Shown piece after piece: positions 24,582 to 34,122 of a stretch of 64,000 nucleotides of DNA; within the stretch, counting starts at the first letter, position 1; each line of letters opens with the position of its first letter. The stretch comes from JBBQNJ01 sp038329845. GTDB lineage: Bacteria > Planctomycetota > Phycisphaerae > Tepidisphaerales > Tepidisphaeraceae. Below the pieces are notes generated by a model that was not told the origin of the DNA, did not search any database, and saw only the letters and a program-made list of their open reading frames with translations. Where the stretch lies: positions 1 through 64,000 of the forward strand of contig JBBQNJ010000016.1 of assembly GCA_038329845.1 (NCBI GenBank), read 5' to 3'. The position numbers and the translations under genes were made by a program.

Positions 24582-25229
24582 GTGAAAAAGTCGTCGAAAT
24601 CACGGAAAATTGTAAAAAGCCACCGGGGGGATGATTCCACCCGCCGGTTTTACGTGATGGTCAGCCTGATGGGCGTATTGACGCTCACCAGCGCGTTGCT
24701 GCTGGCGTTGGCGCCCCCGCCGCTGCGGGCCGATGCGTCCAACTCGCTGTTCGCGGTCGATCAACCCGACGCTTTGGACGCGATCTACAACACCTTGCGT
24801 CCGATCGCCTCCGGCCAGTGGCGGTATATCCGCATCCATCACAGCCGCACCATGGGGGGCAATGCCCTGACGCTGGCGCAGACTTCTCCCGCCGGGCTGG
24901 GCGACCATTTCGTCGTCGGCAACGGCGACGGCTCTCTGGACGGAGAAATCCAGATCGGCCAGCGCTGGAACCAGCAACAGCCGGCAATCTCGCCGGTGGG
25001 GTCGCCGTCGGTCGATCCCAATTGCCTGAGTATTTGTGTGATCGGCGACTTCGACCACGGTGTGCCGACGCCGCTGCAGATGCGCCGATTGACGCAACTG
25101 GTCTGCAGCCTCCAGGTTCGGCTGCAAATCTCCCCGGATCGCGTGCTGCTGGGCAACCCGCCGGGCAGCACCGCGGGACTGGGTCGATATTTCCCAATGA
25201 CGGCATTTCGCCAGCAACTCATGCCCTGA
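24582..25229 (+). CDS. Membrane-anchored PGRP/amidase-fold protein
   Basis: About 215 residues: a Lys/Arg-rich start (VKKSSKSRKIVKSHRG), one transmembrane or signal segment (VMVSLMGVLTLTSALLLALAPPPL) and an extracytoplasmic domain resembling N-acetylmuramoyl-L-alanine amidase/PGRP folds: WRYIRIHHSRTMGGNA, DHFVVGNGDGSLDGEIQIGQRWNQQ, ICVIGDFDHGVPTPLQMRRLTQLVCSLQ. The first zinc-ligand His is present (IHHS), but whether the whole Zn site is intact is unclear. The start is uncertain: GTG 24582 or ATG 24537. Could cleave or bind peptidoglycan. Followed by a clear terminator. Confidence 0.75.
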   Translation: MKKSSKSRKIVKSHRGDDSTRRFYVMVSLMGVLTLTSALLLALAPPPLRADASNSLFAVDQPDALDAIYNTLRPIASGQWRYIRIHHSRTMGGNALTLAQTSPAGLGDHFVVGNGDGSLDGEIQIGQRWNQQQPAISPVGSPSVDPNCLSICVIGDFDHGVPTPLQMRRLTQLVCSLQVRLQISPDRVLLGNPPGSTAGLGRYFPMTAFRQQLMP

Positions 25230-25260
25230 TCGGACCTGGTCCGTGACGAAACCCACTTGG

Positions 25261-25285
25261 CGCCCCGGATTTCCGGGGCGTTTTT
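25261..25285 (+). terminator. Rho-independent terminator
   Basis: Stem CGCCCCGG / CCGGGGCG with a 4 nt loop (ATTT) and a run of five T, 31 bp after the PGRP-like gene. Confidence 0.9.
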
Positions 25286-25376
25286 CATTCCCCCGGCGTC
25301 GATCAACACCTTACGCCCGGGGAAGGTATAACGGACGGTCAGGCGTTGAAGCGGAGAAATCCGCGCCTTATTTTAC

Positions 25377-25405
25377 TTGAAATCGATGGGAGTTTGGGGT
25401 AAGTT
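25377..25405 (+). promoter_or_regulatory. Possible promoter of the kinase gene
   Basis: The 479 bp gap 25230-25708 holds, after the terminator, TTGAAA (25377-25382), 17 bp and TAAGTT (25400-25405). It would give a leader of about 300 nt before the kinase ATG. No gene seen in the gap. Confidence 0.4.
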
Positions 25406-25708
25406 AAGAAGTTGTGGGGACCGGGACGGGTATCGAATGTAATCCACCGCACGTTGCGGGGTACATCCGGTGCCGCCCGTCCAGCCGGGGATCAGGAGAT
25501 CGTCCGAAGATGACGGTCGGAACAGTCCGGCCAATCGCGCGCGATGAGGCGCGGCAAAGATTGTGAACTTGAGGGGTCCGTGCGGTCGCTCGCCGCGGTT
25601 GTCATTATTCATTCGATTATCTCCCGCCGAGCGAAGCCAATACCCCCGACCCGCGACGAGCCGTCCGACGGGTCTGGTCCGAACGGACCCGGACGGCGGT
25701 AGTGCCAC

Positions 25709-26596
25709 ATGGCCCAGAAATTACTCCACTACGATGTGATCGAGCGCCTCGGCGAGGGTGCCGGGAGCATTATTTACTCCGTGAGCGATCCGGAGACGCG
25801 CCAGACCTACGCCTTGAAGCATGTGGTCCGTACTGCGTCCAAGGATATCCGCTTTATCGAGCAGATGGAGACCGAATTCGAGATCTCCCGCCAGTTTACC
25901 CATCCGAATCTGCGGCGCAGCTATGACCTGAAGATCAGCAAGACCCTTCTGCTGAAGGTGAACGAGGCATTCCTGCTGATGGAACTGGTCCAAGGTCGCC
26001 CGCTGGATGTGCGGCTCCCGAGCGGCCCGATCGACGTTGTAGACACCTTTATTCAAAGCGCCCAGGGCCTCAAGGCCATGCACCAGCTCGGGTATGCTCA
26101 CTGCGACATCAAGCCGAACAACATCCTGCGCTCGGATTCTGGCAAGGTGAAGATCATCGACTTCGGCCAAAGCTGCAAAATCGGGACGGTCAAGGAACGA
26201 ATTCAGGGCACGCCCGACTACATCGCGCCCGAACAGGTGAATCGTCGCCCGATCAGCGTCCAGACCGACGTGTTCAACCTCGGCGCTACCATGTATTGGG
26301 CCACCTGCGGCCGCCATGTCCCCACCTTGTATACGGTGAACAAGAAGGGGGAGAACAGCTTTCTGCTCGATACCCGTTTCGATACTCCCCAGGATCTGAA
26401 CCCCAAGGTTCCCGCGGCGTTGAGCAATCTGATCATGGAGTGCATCTCCACCGCCGCCCGCAAGCGGCCGGCCGACATGGATCATGTCATCACCCGGCTG
26501 GAACTGTCCAAGCATATCCTCCAGAAGCAGGCCAACCCCGACTCGATGCCCGTTCATCCCGAGTTGCTGACCCCCGATGACACCAAGGTGATCTGA
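25709..26596 (+). CDS. Cytosolic serine/threonine protein kinase
   Basis: A 295-residue Hanks-type kinase comprising little more than the catalytic domain. Gly loop ERLGEGAGSIIYSV, catalytic Lys in YALKHVV, active-site loop YAHCDIKPNNIL (HCD in place of HRD), metal-binding DFG (KIIDFGQS), activation and APE region GTPDYIAPEQ, then the C-lobe. No membrane helix or sensor domain is present, unlike most PASTA or TPR-fused bacterial kinases. Substrates unknown. It stands alone between a terminator and an oppositely regulated FtsX-type gene. Confidence 0.93.
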   Translation: MAQKLLHYDVIERLGEGAGSIIYSVSDPETRQTYALKHVVRTASKDIRFIEQMETEFEISRQFTHPNLRRSYDLKISKTLLLKVNEAFLLMELVQGRPLDVRLPSGPIDVVDTFIQSAQGLKAMHQLGYAHCDIKPNNILRSDSGKVKIIDFGQSCKIGTVKERIQGTPDYIAPEQVNRRPISVQTDVFNLGATMYWATCGRHVPTLYTVNKKGENSFLLDTRFDTPQDLNPKVPAALSNLIMECISTAARKRPADMDHVITRLELSKHILQKQANPDSMPVHPELLTPDDTKVI

Positions 26597-26685
26597 CCGG
26601 CGAACCGGTCACCCCACGCGCTGCCCCGCCGCCAAATGGTCGACCGATGCGTCTGGGCGCCCTTCGCGTTTCTCATCCTGGTGCA

Positions 26686-26691
26686 TAGACT
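26686..26691 (+). promoter_or_regulatory. -10 element (TAGACT) 6 nt before a start codon
   Basis: TAGACT, 6 nt, ATG 26698; TTCGCG 17 bp upstream of the hexamer could be the -35. No Shine-Dalgarno sequence. Candidate leaderless start. Confidence 0.45.
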
Positions 26692-26697
26692 GAGTAG

Positions 26698-29415
26698 ATG
26701 GCGTTGCGGCGGTTGATCTTCGCGGAGTTGCGCGGGCGGAAGGTCCGCACGGGGTTGACCGTGGCGGCGGTGGCGCTGGCGGTGAGCCTGGTCGTCTCGG
26801 TCACCAGCGGGTACACCACCGTTCGCGCCGTCGCCGAGCGGTTCATGGTTCAGTACATGGGTGCCGTCGATGCGACGATTGTGCGCGAGAATGACGTGCT
26901 GGGTGGCGTGGACCAGCGCCTTGTCGATCAGATCGCCGAAGATCCGGACGTGGAATACGTCACCGGCCGGCTGGAGATGACCAGCAAGCTGCTGCGCTCC
27001 GACGGGCAGCCCGCCGCCGGTCATGCCGCCATGGTCGTGGGGATCGATCGCCCGCGCGATCGCGGCGTCGAGATGATGCGGATGCACGCCGGGAAATGGT
27101 TCGACGCCGCCGATGGGAACGTGGCGGTCATCGACCAGGTGGCGGCCGAGACGACGCTCGAGACCGGACTGGGGGGAACCTTTTTTATTCCCGGCGTCAA
27201 GGATCGCCTGAAATTGACGGTGGTGGGGATCGCCCACAAGCCGGCGATCATGGCCAGGCATATCCAGACGGTCTACGTCCCGCTCAAGACGCTTCAGCGC
27301 TTCGCCATGCCCGACGACCCGGCCCGGGTCAGCACGATCCTGATCCAGTTGAACGACGGCGTCGATGCGCGGCGTTTCGCCGATCGCTGGATCGCCCGGC
27401 TGGGGAAGATCGATCCCGGATTGAAGATCAGGCTCGCCAGCGATAACCGCCGCGAGATGGACCGCAATCTCCAGGGCGTGCAGGTGCTGACGTACCTCGG
27501 GGGCGCCGTGACCATGCTGGCGGCGGCGTTCATCATTCTCTCGACGCTGAGCATGGGCGTGGCCGAGCGCACGCGCACGCTGGCAATGCTGCGAGCGGTG
27601 GGCGCGCAAAAACGACAGATCGGCCTGCTGGTGGTCGGGGAGGGTCTGGCGCTGGCGACGGCGGGCGTGCTGATCGGAATCCCGCTGGGGTGGGTCTGGA
27701 TGAAACTGCTGACCTGGCGATTCACCGACCTGTTCGACACGACGGGCGTGGTCCTAAGCGCCGGAGGAGTGCTCTTCGGATCGGTCGGGTCGATTCTCTC
27801 GGCCCTGGCGGCGAGTTTTCTGCCCGCGTGGGGGGCGATGCGCGTCGATCCGCTGGCGGCGATGTCGCCGCTGGCATCGCCGACGGCCAACTCAATGCGC
27901 ACGCCGCTCTGGTGCGCGGCGGGAGGATTGCTGCTGATCGCCATCGACCCGTTGCTGATGTACGGCCCGATCGAATCGCTGGCGGCGGCGCTGGGCGCGG
28001 CCGATCCGCTGGCGACGGGGCGGGACCTCCAGTTTTACGGGCATTTTCTCCTTGGATTGCCGGGGGTAATGATCGGCTTTTTCCTGCTGGCACCGCTAGT
28101 GGTCTGGGGGGTCGAGCGCCTGCTGGGGCCGCTGGTGGCGCTGATGTTCGGCATCCGGTTCGCGCTGCTTCGCCAGCAGCTCTCGACGGGCATCTGGCGG
28201 GCCGCCGGAACCAGCGCGGCGCTGATGGTGGGCCTGGCGATTCTGGTGGTGATGCAGGTGCAGGGCCGCTCGGCGTTGGACGGCTGGCGGCTGCCCGACA
28301 AGTTCCCTGACATTTTTATCTGGGCGCAAAAGCCCGGCGGGTTAAGCCCCGCCGAGCAGCTCCAAGTCGCCGCCATCCCGGGGATCAAGAGCGATGAATT
28401 CCTTCCGATTGCCATCACGTCGGCGGACCTGCGCATCCGGATGCTGGGCGTGGTGGGCGTGGCAATGTTTCCCGACGCGACGATGTTCCTCGGGGTCGAA
28501 CCGGAGCTGGCGCTGAAGATGATGCAACTGGAGTTCCGCGATGAGGCCGGCCGGCCCGCCTCGCCGCCCGAGCAGCAGCGCCTGGCGCAGCAGGCGATCG
28601 CCATGCTTAAGCGCGGGCGGGCGATCATCGTCACGGATGAGTATCGCCAGTTGCGCGGGATTAAGATCGGCGACAAAATCCCGCTGGCGACGCGCAATCA
28701 CGGCGAGCAGGATTACACCGTCGCGGGGGTGGTCTGGTCGCCGGGGATCGACGTGATGGTGTCGATGTTCGACATGGGCCGACAATTCGAGCAGCGCACC
28801 GCCACCAGCGTTTTTGGAACGATGGAAGACGCCCGTCAGGATTTCGGCGTTGAAAGCGTCGGGCTGTTCGCGGCCAACCTCGAGCCGGGAGTCGATCGGG
28901 AGACGCTCGTCGGGCGCATCAAGACCGTCGTCGGGGCCTGGGGGCTTTATGCCGGGGACGTACGCGAAATTAAACACAAGATTCAACAGGGGTTCGGGCG
29001 CCTGCTGCTGCTGACCAGCACCGTGGCGTTCGCGGCGATGGCGGTTGCATCGCTGGGCGTGGCCAACACGATCATGGCGTCGGTGCGCACCCGGCGCTGG
29101 CAATTCGGCGTGCTGCGCAGCGTGGGGATCACTCGCGGGCAACTGCTGCGGCTGGTGCTGGCCGAGGCGGTGCTGCTGGGCGCTGTGGCGATCGTGCTGG
29201 GCCTGGCATGTGGCGCCGAACTGGCGATCGACGCCAAGGCCCTGAGCCGTCACATCATCGGGTACGATCCCCCCATATCCATCCCCTGGGGTATCGTCTG
29301 GATCGGGACGGGAATCGTCATGGCGATCAGCCTGCTCGCCAGCCTGTGGCCGGCGGCGAGCGTCGCCCGCTGCGAGCCGCTTAAGCTCCTCCAAGCGGGC
29401 CGCGCCGCGGGATGA
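26698..29415 (+). CDS. ABC transporter permease of the FtsX/LolCE/MacB type
   Basis: A 905-residue integral membrane protein with the architecture of large FtsX-family permeases: an N-terminal helix (RTGLTVAAVALAVSLVVSV), a periplasmic MacB-like domain (about 60-265), three helices including LGGAVTMLAAAFIILSTLSMGVAERTRTLAMLRAVGAQKRQIGLLVVGEG, two central helices, a second periplasmic domain, and a second FtsX core (VAFAAMAVASLGVANTIMASVRTRRWQFGVLRSVGITRGQLLRLVLAEAVLLG). Such permeases extract or expel lipids, lipoproteins or peptides with an ATPase partner, but no ABC ATPase gene is adjacent. Ends 17 bp before the convergent alpha-mannosidase gene. Confidence 0.9.
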   Translation: MALRRLIFAELRGRKVRTGLTVAAVALAVSLVVSVTSGYTTVRAVAERFMVQYMGAVDATIVRENDVLGGVDQRLVDQIAEDPDVEYVTGRLEMTSKLLRSDGQPAAGHAAMVVGIDRPRDRGVEMMRMHAGKWFDAADGNVAVIDQVAAETTLETGLGGTFFIPGVKDRLKLTVVGIAHKPAIMARHIQTVYVPLKTLQRFAMPDDPARVSTILIQLNDGVDARRFADRWIARLGKIDPGLKIRLASDNRREMDRNLQGVQVLTYLGGAVTMLAAAFIILSTLSMGVAERTRTLAMLRAVGAQKRQIGLLVVGEGLALATAGVLIGIPLGWVWMKLLTWRFTDLFDTTGVVLSAGGVLFGSVGSILSALAASFLPAWGAMRVDPLAAMSPLASPTANSMRTPLWCAAGGLLLIAIDPLLMYGPIESLAAALGAADPLATGRDLQFYGHFLLGLPGVMIGFFLLAPLVVWGVERLLGPLVALMFGIRFALLRQQLSTGIWRAAGTSAALMVGLAILVVMQVQGRSALDGWRLPDKFPDIFIWAQKPGGLSPAEQLQVAAIPGIKSDEFLPIAITSADLRIRMLGVVGVAMFPDATMFLGVEPELALKMMQLEFRDEAGRPASPPEQQRLAQQAIAMLKRGRAIIVTDEYRQLRGIKIGDKIPLATRNHGEQDYTVAGVVWSPGIDVMVSMFDMGRQFEQRTATSVFGTMEDARQDFGVESVGLFAANLEPGVDRETLVGRIKTVVGAWGLYAGDVREIKHKIQQGFGRLLLLTSTVAFAAMAVASLGVANTIMASVRTRRWQFGVLRSVGITRGQLLRLVLAEAVLLGAVAIVLGLACGAELAIDAKALSRHIIGYDPPISIPWGIVWIGTGIVMAISLLASLWPAASVARCEPLKLLQAGRAAG

Positions 29416-29432
29416 ACGCGGCGAGCCGGCGT

Positions 29433-32400
29433 CTACGATTCCAGCCGGAATGTCTTGATCTCGAACGGACTGAGCGTGGTATGCAGGCGATCGGTCGCCG
29501 CGATCGGCCCGATGGGGCGCTCCAGCAGATCGGTTTCCGACGCGGCGGAAATCTTCCATGATTTCGGCAGATGCACTGTGACGTCCTTTCGCCCGCCGAG
29601 AACCTCGACGAGCCGCAGGATTCGCCCCTTGCCCTGTTCGGGCTTCTTGAGCGCGCCGATGAACACGTCCGACGGCTCGACTCGCAGGAACGAATGAACC
29701 GCGGGCAGTTTTCCGCCCTGACGATCCAGCCGCCGGGCGATCAGCGGCGAATTGAGCATGTGAGCGGCCTGGACCGTCCCGGCGTTCTGCCAGGAATCGG
29801 CATGGGGATACAGGCTGTAGGTGAAGTCATGCGGTCCCTGGTCGGAGTCGGGATCGGGGCGGATCGGACCGCGCAAGAGCGTCAGGCGCATCACGTTGCC
29901 GGTGATGTCGTGTCCGTATTTGCAATCGTTCAGCAGCGACACGCCATAGCCGGCCTCGGACAAATCGGCCCACTGATGGCCGGTCACCTCGAACTTGGCC
30001 CGGTCCCAACTGGTGTTGGCATGAGTGGGCCGGGTGATCGAGCCGTAGGAAAGATCGTACGTGGCCCGGCGGGCAAGGACGGCAACGGGGAACGCCACCT
30101 TCAGCAGCTTGTTGTGTTCATGCCAGTCCACGTGGGTCACAAAGTCGATGCGGGCGATGTCGCGATAGATCCAAATCGTCTGCGTGAGGGTCGATCCGAA
30201 GAATGAGCGATCAAACCGCACGCCGGCGCGGACCGGCCCGTTCTCGATGACCGCGAAGTTTTTCACCGGTCCGATCGGCAGCGGTTTGTCCTTATACATC
30301 GGGACGATATCCCACGCATCGTACATGCCGGGCTTGTCCTCAAACAATTGCAGTTGGTTGGCGACCTGCCCGTCGGCGACGACCTGGCGATTTAGGCGCT
30401 TATCGAGCAGCGACATGATCTCCCCGGATTCATTGAGCTCGATCCGGAAAAGGCGATTTTCCAGTAGATCACGCGTTGCTCGCGGCGCGGGTTCGTCGGT
30501 CGATTTTGACTCACCCTCAGCGCCGCGGGAGTCGGCGTCGGTGATGCGGTACGCGGCGTATCCCACCGAAGGGACATCGCGTGCCATGAACAACAGGGCC
30601 GATCGACTGCCATCGTCGCACATCTGGCAACCAGCCGGCGCACCGGTCGAATCGAAGACGGCGCGTGGGCGGGCATCGGGCAGCGGAACCTCGACCAGCC
30701 CGGTGTGTGGCCCGTTGAGGGAATTGAATACCACGAGCCTCTCGCCGTCCGCCGCGTCGTCCGCCGCCGGCGCGACGTTGGCGCCGATCGAGTCCAACGC
30801 CGAATCGCGGATCGACGTGAAGGTCTCGAGCGCCTTGGTGTAAGTCTCCACCGCCTCGACGCCGACGGGATTCGTATGCGATCCGGGGAGAATATCGTGG
30901 AACTGATTGACCAGCACCGTCTTCCAGGCCTCGGTCAGTGCCGCGGCCGGGACCTTCAGCCCGAATGGCTCGGCGAGAACCGAAAAAAGCTCGGCCTCGC
31001 GGGCCACCAGTTCGCAGCGGCGATTGAGCTTCTTGAGAATCGCCTTGGTCGTCGAGACCCCGCGATGCATCTCCAGGTAAAGCTCATCATCCCAGACATC
31101 CAGTTTCTGCCCGCGGTCGAACGCTTCTTCGAGATAGGTTTTGGCCGTCACCAGCCGGGTTTGCGGCAGTCCGGGGAAGCCTTCCAGCCGCCGGGCCGTC
31201 TCGAGGATTTCCCGCGTCACGCCCCCCCCGCCGTCGCCGAAGCCGTACATGTTCATCGACTCGCCAACGTTGATTTTTTCCTGGAAGCCGTCCCAGTTGG
31301 CCAGAAGTTGATCGGGAGCCAGCCATGAAATGAAGTGCGACGCCGGCACGCAGGCGTTCACGGTTGACCCGTCGGCACCCTTCCATACAAAGTTATTATG
31401 AGGGAACTTATTGGTGTCGTTCCAGGTGGACATTTTGTTGGATACGAAGTATCGGATGCCGCTCTTAGCGAGAATCTGCGGCAGGATCCATGAATTGCCG
31501 AACACGTCCGGCAGCCAGCAGGTGTCCACGTCGATCCCGAATTCCTTAAGACAAAACAGTTTTCCCAGCAGGCACTGGCGGATGAAGGATTCGCCCGAGG
31601 GAACATTGCAATCCGGCTCGACATACATCCCGCCGATCAGCTCCCACTGCCCGCTCTTCACCTTCACCTTCAGCCGTTTCCATAATTGCGGATAATGCAG
31701 CTTCAACTGTTCATAGAGATACGGCTGGGTATGGCAGTAGAGGAACTCGGGGTACTCGTCCATGAGAGCGAGTTGCACGAGCGTGGTGCGAGCGTTCTTG
31801 CGCACGCCCTGGCGCACGCGCCAGTGGTAGGCGATGTCGATGTGCGAGTGGCCCACCAGCGCCAGCCGCCCCGGTGCCGCCATCTGCTTCATCGAGTAGA
31901 CCGTTTTGCGCAAATGTTCGCCGGCCGACTCGAGCGATCGCTGGAACGTCCCGCGGTCGGTCGTGTCCCGATCGATCAGCTTGATCGCCGCGTCGGCGTG
32001 GGCGTACATCAGGTTGCAGATGTCCGAATCGACAGTCGGGCACGATGCCACATCCAGCACGAGTTGCAGGTCGTACATGAAGCGGCGATAGATCGGGTTG
32101 TAGCTCACCAGCGCGGGATTTCGCCAGGTTTGCACGCAGCCGTGCCCTTCGGGGAGGCGCGAACCGATCCGCTGATCGTCCGGGGCCGATCGCATGTACG
32201 CCTCGATCTCGACCGCCAGGGTTTCATCACCGCGCGCTTTTTTCAGCAGCGGAATTTCCGAGCGGTTGGGGTCGAAGGCGTTGAGAAGTTCCCCGTCGAT
32301 GCTCACGAGCATCTCGGTGGGCGTGAGAAGTTCGAACGTCACCGGCAACCCGCGGAATTCCGCGCCGACGTGAATCGTCGTTCGCAGGAAAAACGTCCCG

Positions 32401-32615
32401 TCGGGATGGCCCCAAATGTCGCCTTCGCGGATTGGCCGCCAGTCGCTGGTGAACTGGTATTGCCCCGGGGCGTGATAGGCGGCATCGCGGATTTCCCACC
32501 GATCGACCGGCGCCGAGGCGTCGAGCTGCCAATGGCTGATCTCGGCCAGACGGACGCGAATCCATTCCGGCAGATTCAGCGAACGACGAACAACGGCGGT
32601 ATGCCCTTTGGCCAT
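29433..32615 (-). CDS. Alpha-mannosidase, glycoside hydrolase family 38
   Basis: A 1060-residue GH38 retaining alpha-mannosidase. The N-terminal jelly-roll region is followed by the catalytic domain with the zinc-binding GHSHIDIAYHWRVRQ, QLYEQ-type text (HTQPYLYEQLK), WELIGGMYVEPDCNVPSGESFIRQ, and the nucleophile Asp in CWLPDVFGNSWILPQIL; then the central helical bundle and C-terminal beta-sandwiches (LLENRLFRIELNESGEIMSLLDK and ending LHTTLSPFEIKTFRLE). No signal peptide at ATG 32615, suggesting a cytosolic enzyme acting on imported mannosides. The open frame runs to 32777 but the extra part has no similarity. Confidence 0.95.
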   Translation of the reverse strand: MAKGHTAVVRRSLNLPEWIRVRLAEISHWQLDASAPVDRWEIRDAAYHAPGQYQFTSDWRPIREGDIWGHPDGTFFLRTTIHVGAEFRGLPVTFELLTPTEMLVSIDGELLNAFDPNRSEIPLLKKARGDETLAVEIEAYMRSAPDDQRIGSRLPEGHGCVQTWRNPALVSYNPIYRRFMYDLQLVLDVASCPTVDSDICNLMYAHADAAIKLIDRDTTDRGTFQRSLESAGEHLRKTVYSMKQMAAPGRLALVGHSHIDIAYHWRVRQGVRKNARTTLVQLALMDEYPEFLYCHTQPYLYEQLKLHYPQLWKRLKVKVKSGQWELIGGMYVEPDCNVPSGESFIRQCLLGKLFCLKEFGIDVDTCWLPDVFGNSWILPQILAKSGIRYFVSNKMSTWNDTNKFPHNNFVWKGADGSTVNACVPASHFISWLAPDQLLANWDGFQEKINVGESMNMYGFGDGGGGVTREILETARRLEGFPGLPQTRLVTAKTYLEEAFDRGQKLDVWDDELYLEMHRGVSTTKAILKKLNRRCELVAREAELFSVLAEPFGLKVPAAALTEAWKTVLVNQFHDILPGSHTNPVGVEAVETYTKALETFTSIRDSALDSIGANVAPAADDAADGERLVVFNSLNGPHTGLVEVPLPDARPRAVFDSTGAPAGCQMCDDGSRSALLFMARDVPSVGYAAYRITDADSRGAEGESKSTDEPAPRATRDLLENRLFRIELNESGEIMSLLDKRLNRQVVADGQVANQLQLFEDKPGMYDAWDIVPMYKDKPLPIGPVKNFAVIENGPVRAGVRFDRSFFGSTLTQTIWIYRDIARIDFVTHVDWHEHNKLLKVAFPVAVLARRATYDLSYGSITRPTHANTSWDRAKFEVTGHQWADLSEAGYGVSLLNDCKYGHDITGNVMRLTLLRGPIRPDPDSDQGPHDFTYSLYPHADSWQNAGTVQAAHMLNSPLIARRLDRQGGKLPAVHSFLRVEPSDVFIGALKKPEQGKGRILRLVEVLGGRKDVTVHLPKSWKISAASETDLLERPIGPIAATDRLHTTLSPFEIKTFRLES

Positions 32616-32653
32616 GATGACGCTTCGACTTTCTCTCAAGGGTGCAAGAAAAT

Positions 32654-32980
32654 TCAGGCGGCGAAATACGGCTTGACGAAGCGGACATGGATCGGCAGTT
32701 CCGGCCCATACCGCTGCCGCAGCCGGGCGCGGATGAAGTGCTCGGCGGTGCGGTAGCGCGACGGGCAATTGGCGCACGCCGCCCCCATCGCAAGATACAC
32801 CGCCCCGGCTTCGACGCGTTCGAAGCGAAGGTCCCCGCCATCCTCCCGGATCAGCGGAACCAGGTTTTTCTCAACAAATTGTTGAATTTCCGAAACGTCG
32901 ATGGCGTTGGCCTTGGCCGAAGCGGTGCAGGTCACGAACACGACTCCTCTCGAGCGCGGATGCCAAACCGGCTCGTTCAT
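32654..32980 (-). CDS. NifU-like Fe-S scaffold domain protein
   Basis: A 108-residue protein with the NifU C-terminal domain: VEKNLVPLIREDGGDLRFERVEAGAVYLAMGAACANCPSRY, where C-x-x-C (CANC) is the cluster-binding pair. Such proteins assemble or transfer [4Fe-4S] clusters. An N-terminal extension of about 25 residues (MNEPVWHPRSRGVVFVTCTASAK) may not be real; GTG or a later start is possible. It lies 38 bp upstream of the alpha-mannosidase on the same strand. No isc/suf genes nearby. Confidence 0.85.
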   Translation of the reverse strand: MNEPVWHPRSRGVVFVTCTASAKANAIDVSEIQQFVEKNLVPLIREDGGDLRFERVEAGAVYLAMGAACANCPSRYRTAEHFIRARLRQRYGPELPIHVRFVKPYFAA

Positions 32981-33124
32981 CCGCCCGGGGGCGTTCGAGC
33001 CGATCCCTTTATTTCAGACGGACCGGCGATTATAGGGAACCGACCGAGGTTGCAAAATCCACCCGCGGCATCACCCACGGCGGCGCTATTCCGGCGGGAA
33101 ACGGGTGAAAATTATCCACGCCCC

Positions 33125-33152
33125 TTGAAAACCCTAGCGTTTAGACTATTTT
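33125..33152 (+). promoter_or_regulatory. Possible promoter of the HU gene
   Basis: In the 327 bp gap 32981-33307: TTGAAA (33125-33130), 16 bp, TATTTT (33147-33152). This gives a leader of about 150 nt before the HU gene. Nothing else is seen in the gap. Confidence 0.45.
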
Positions 33153-33307
33153 CTCTTCCACACGGACGGGATTGTGAGTCCCGCCCGGTGATCGAGCGTC
33201 GCGGGCGAGCGAAATCCCCGCGGAGTTCGGTGACGCCGATCGCATTGGAAATGCGCGCGGCGGTTGGCTCCACACCTCATGCTCTTATTGGAAAGGAGAG
33301 CAGGTTT

Positions 33308-33616
33308 ATGGCAAAGGCAGCAGTTCCCGGCAAGCCGTTGACGAAGTCTCAAATGGCGGCTGCGCTGGCGGAGAGGGCCGGCATCAGCAAGAAGCAGGTC
33401 CATGCTTTCTGGGATGCCCAGGCGGAAATGGCGTACAAGCAGGCCAAGAACTCTTACACCTTCCCCGGCATCGGCAAGCTGGTGCTGGTCAGTCGCAAGG
33501 CCCGCATGGGCCGCAATCCCGCGACCGGCGAAAGCATCCAGATCCCGGCCAAGAAGGTCCTGAAGTTCCGCGTGGCCAAAGCCGCCAAGGACGCGGTCCT
33601 GGGCGCCAAGAAGTAA
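33308..33616 (+). CDS. HU/IHF-family DNA-binding protein
   Basis: A 102-residue nucleoid protein. Begins MAKAAVPGKPLTKSQMAAALAERAGISKKQVHAFWDAQ and has the beta-arm region FPGIGKLVLVSRKARMGRNPATGESIQIPAKKVLKFRVAKAAKDAVLG, with GRNP-x-TGE typical of HU. GGAAAGGAG precedes the ATG by 8 nt. A rho-independent-type terminator follows. Confidence 0.95.
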   Translation: MAKAAVPGKPLTKSQMAAALAERAGISKKQVHAFWDAQAEMAYKQAKNSYTFPGIGKLVLVSRKARMGRNPATGESIQIPAKKVLKFRVAKAAKDAVLGAKK

Positions 33617-33641
33617 CCCCCCCACGCCGCCTCGACCCATC

Positions 33642-33675
33642 GCCGCGGGCGCCTGGAAAAGGCCCCGCGGCTTTC
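33642..33675 (+). terminator. Terminator after the HU gene
   Basis: GCCGCGGG (33642-33649) pairs with CCCGCGGC (33664-33671), loop 14 nt, followed by TTTCGTTT. Confidence 0.7.
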
Positions 33676-33762
33676 GTTTGCACTCAGCGAGATACGCCTT
33701 TCAGCCCCGACCGAGCCGGTCGGCCGCACCGCTTATAAGGTTGGGCCACCCTCGAGTTTTTC

Positions 33763-33887
33763 GACCGCCGATAAACACCGATGAGCGCCGATGCGAAGCA
33801 GAACAACAAACCGCGGCACAACTGCCGCACCCGCGCATCGACATCGCCTTGGCCGTTATCGGCGTCCATCAGCGTCCATCGGTGGTC
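33763..33887. repeat. Imperfect inverted repeat in a gene-free stretch upstream of guaA
   Basis: The gap 33676-34122 has no supportable gene. Within it a 30 bp stretch starting GACCGCCGATAAACACCGAT (33763-33792) is inverted, with about six mismatches, at 33858-33887 (ending CGTCCATCGGTGGTC). The arms are themselves built of CGATGxxCGCCGAT words. A decayed palindromic repeat, possibly a mobile-element remnant. Confidence 0.55.
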
Positions 33888-34122
33888 GATTCTTCCAGCG
33901 GAATTGGTGAGGATGAAACCCCAACCTGCATGACTCATCTTCACGCGGCCCCGCGAGTAGATAGTCGATAAGCATGGAGTGCAACATTGTTTCATCTGAG
34001 GACTTCGGGGGCGCAACAGTGCTGAAATGGCAAAGTGCCGTGCTTCATCGGCGGACAGCCTCGTCCGGCGCATGGTGCCGCGAAGAATTGAACTCCCACC
34101 CCCCTTGCCGCATCATGTCCCG

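Noticed and set aside
33684..34073. A 129-codon minus-strand frame before guaA
   Set aside because: It spans an imperfect inverted repeat and overlaps the guaA leader; no similarity or start signal.
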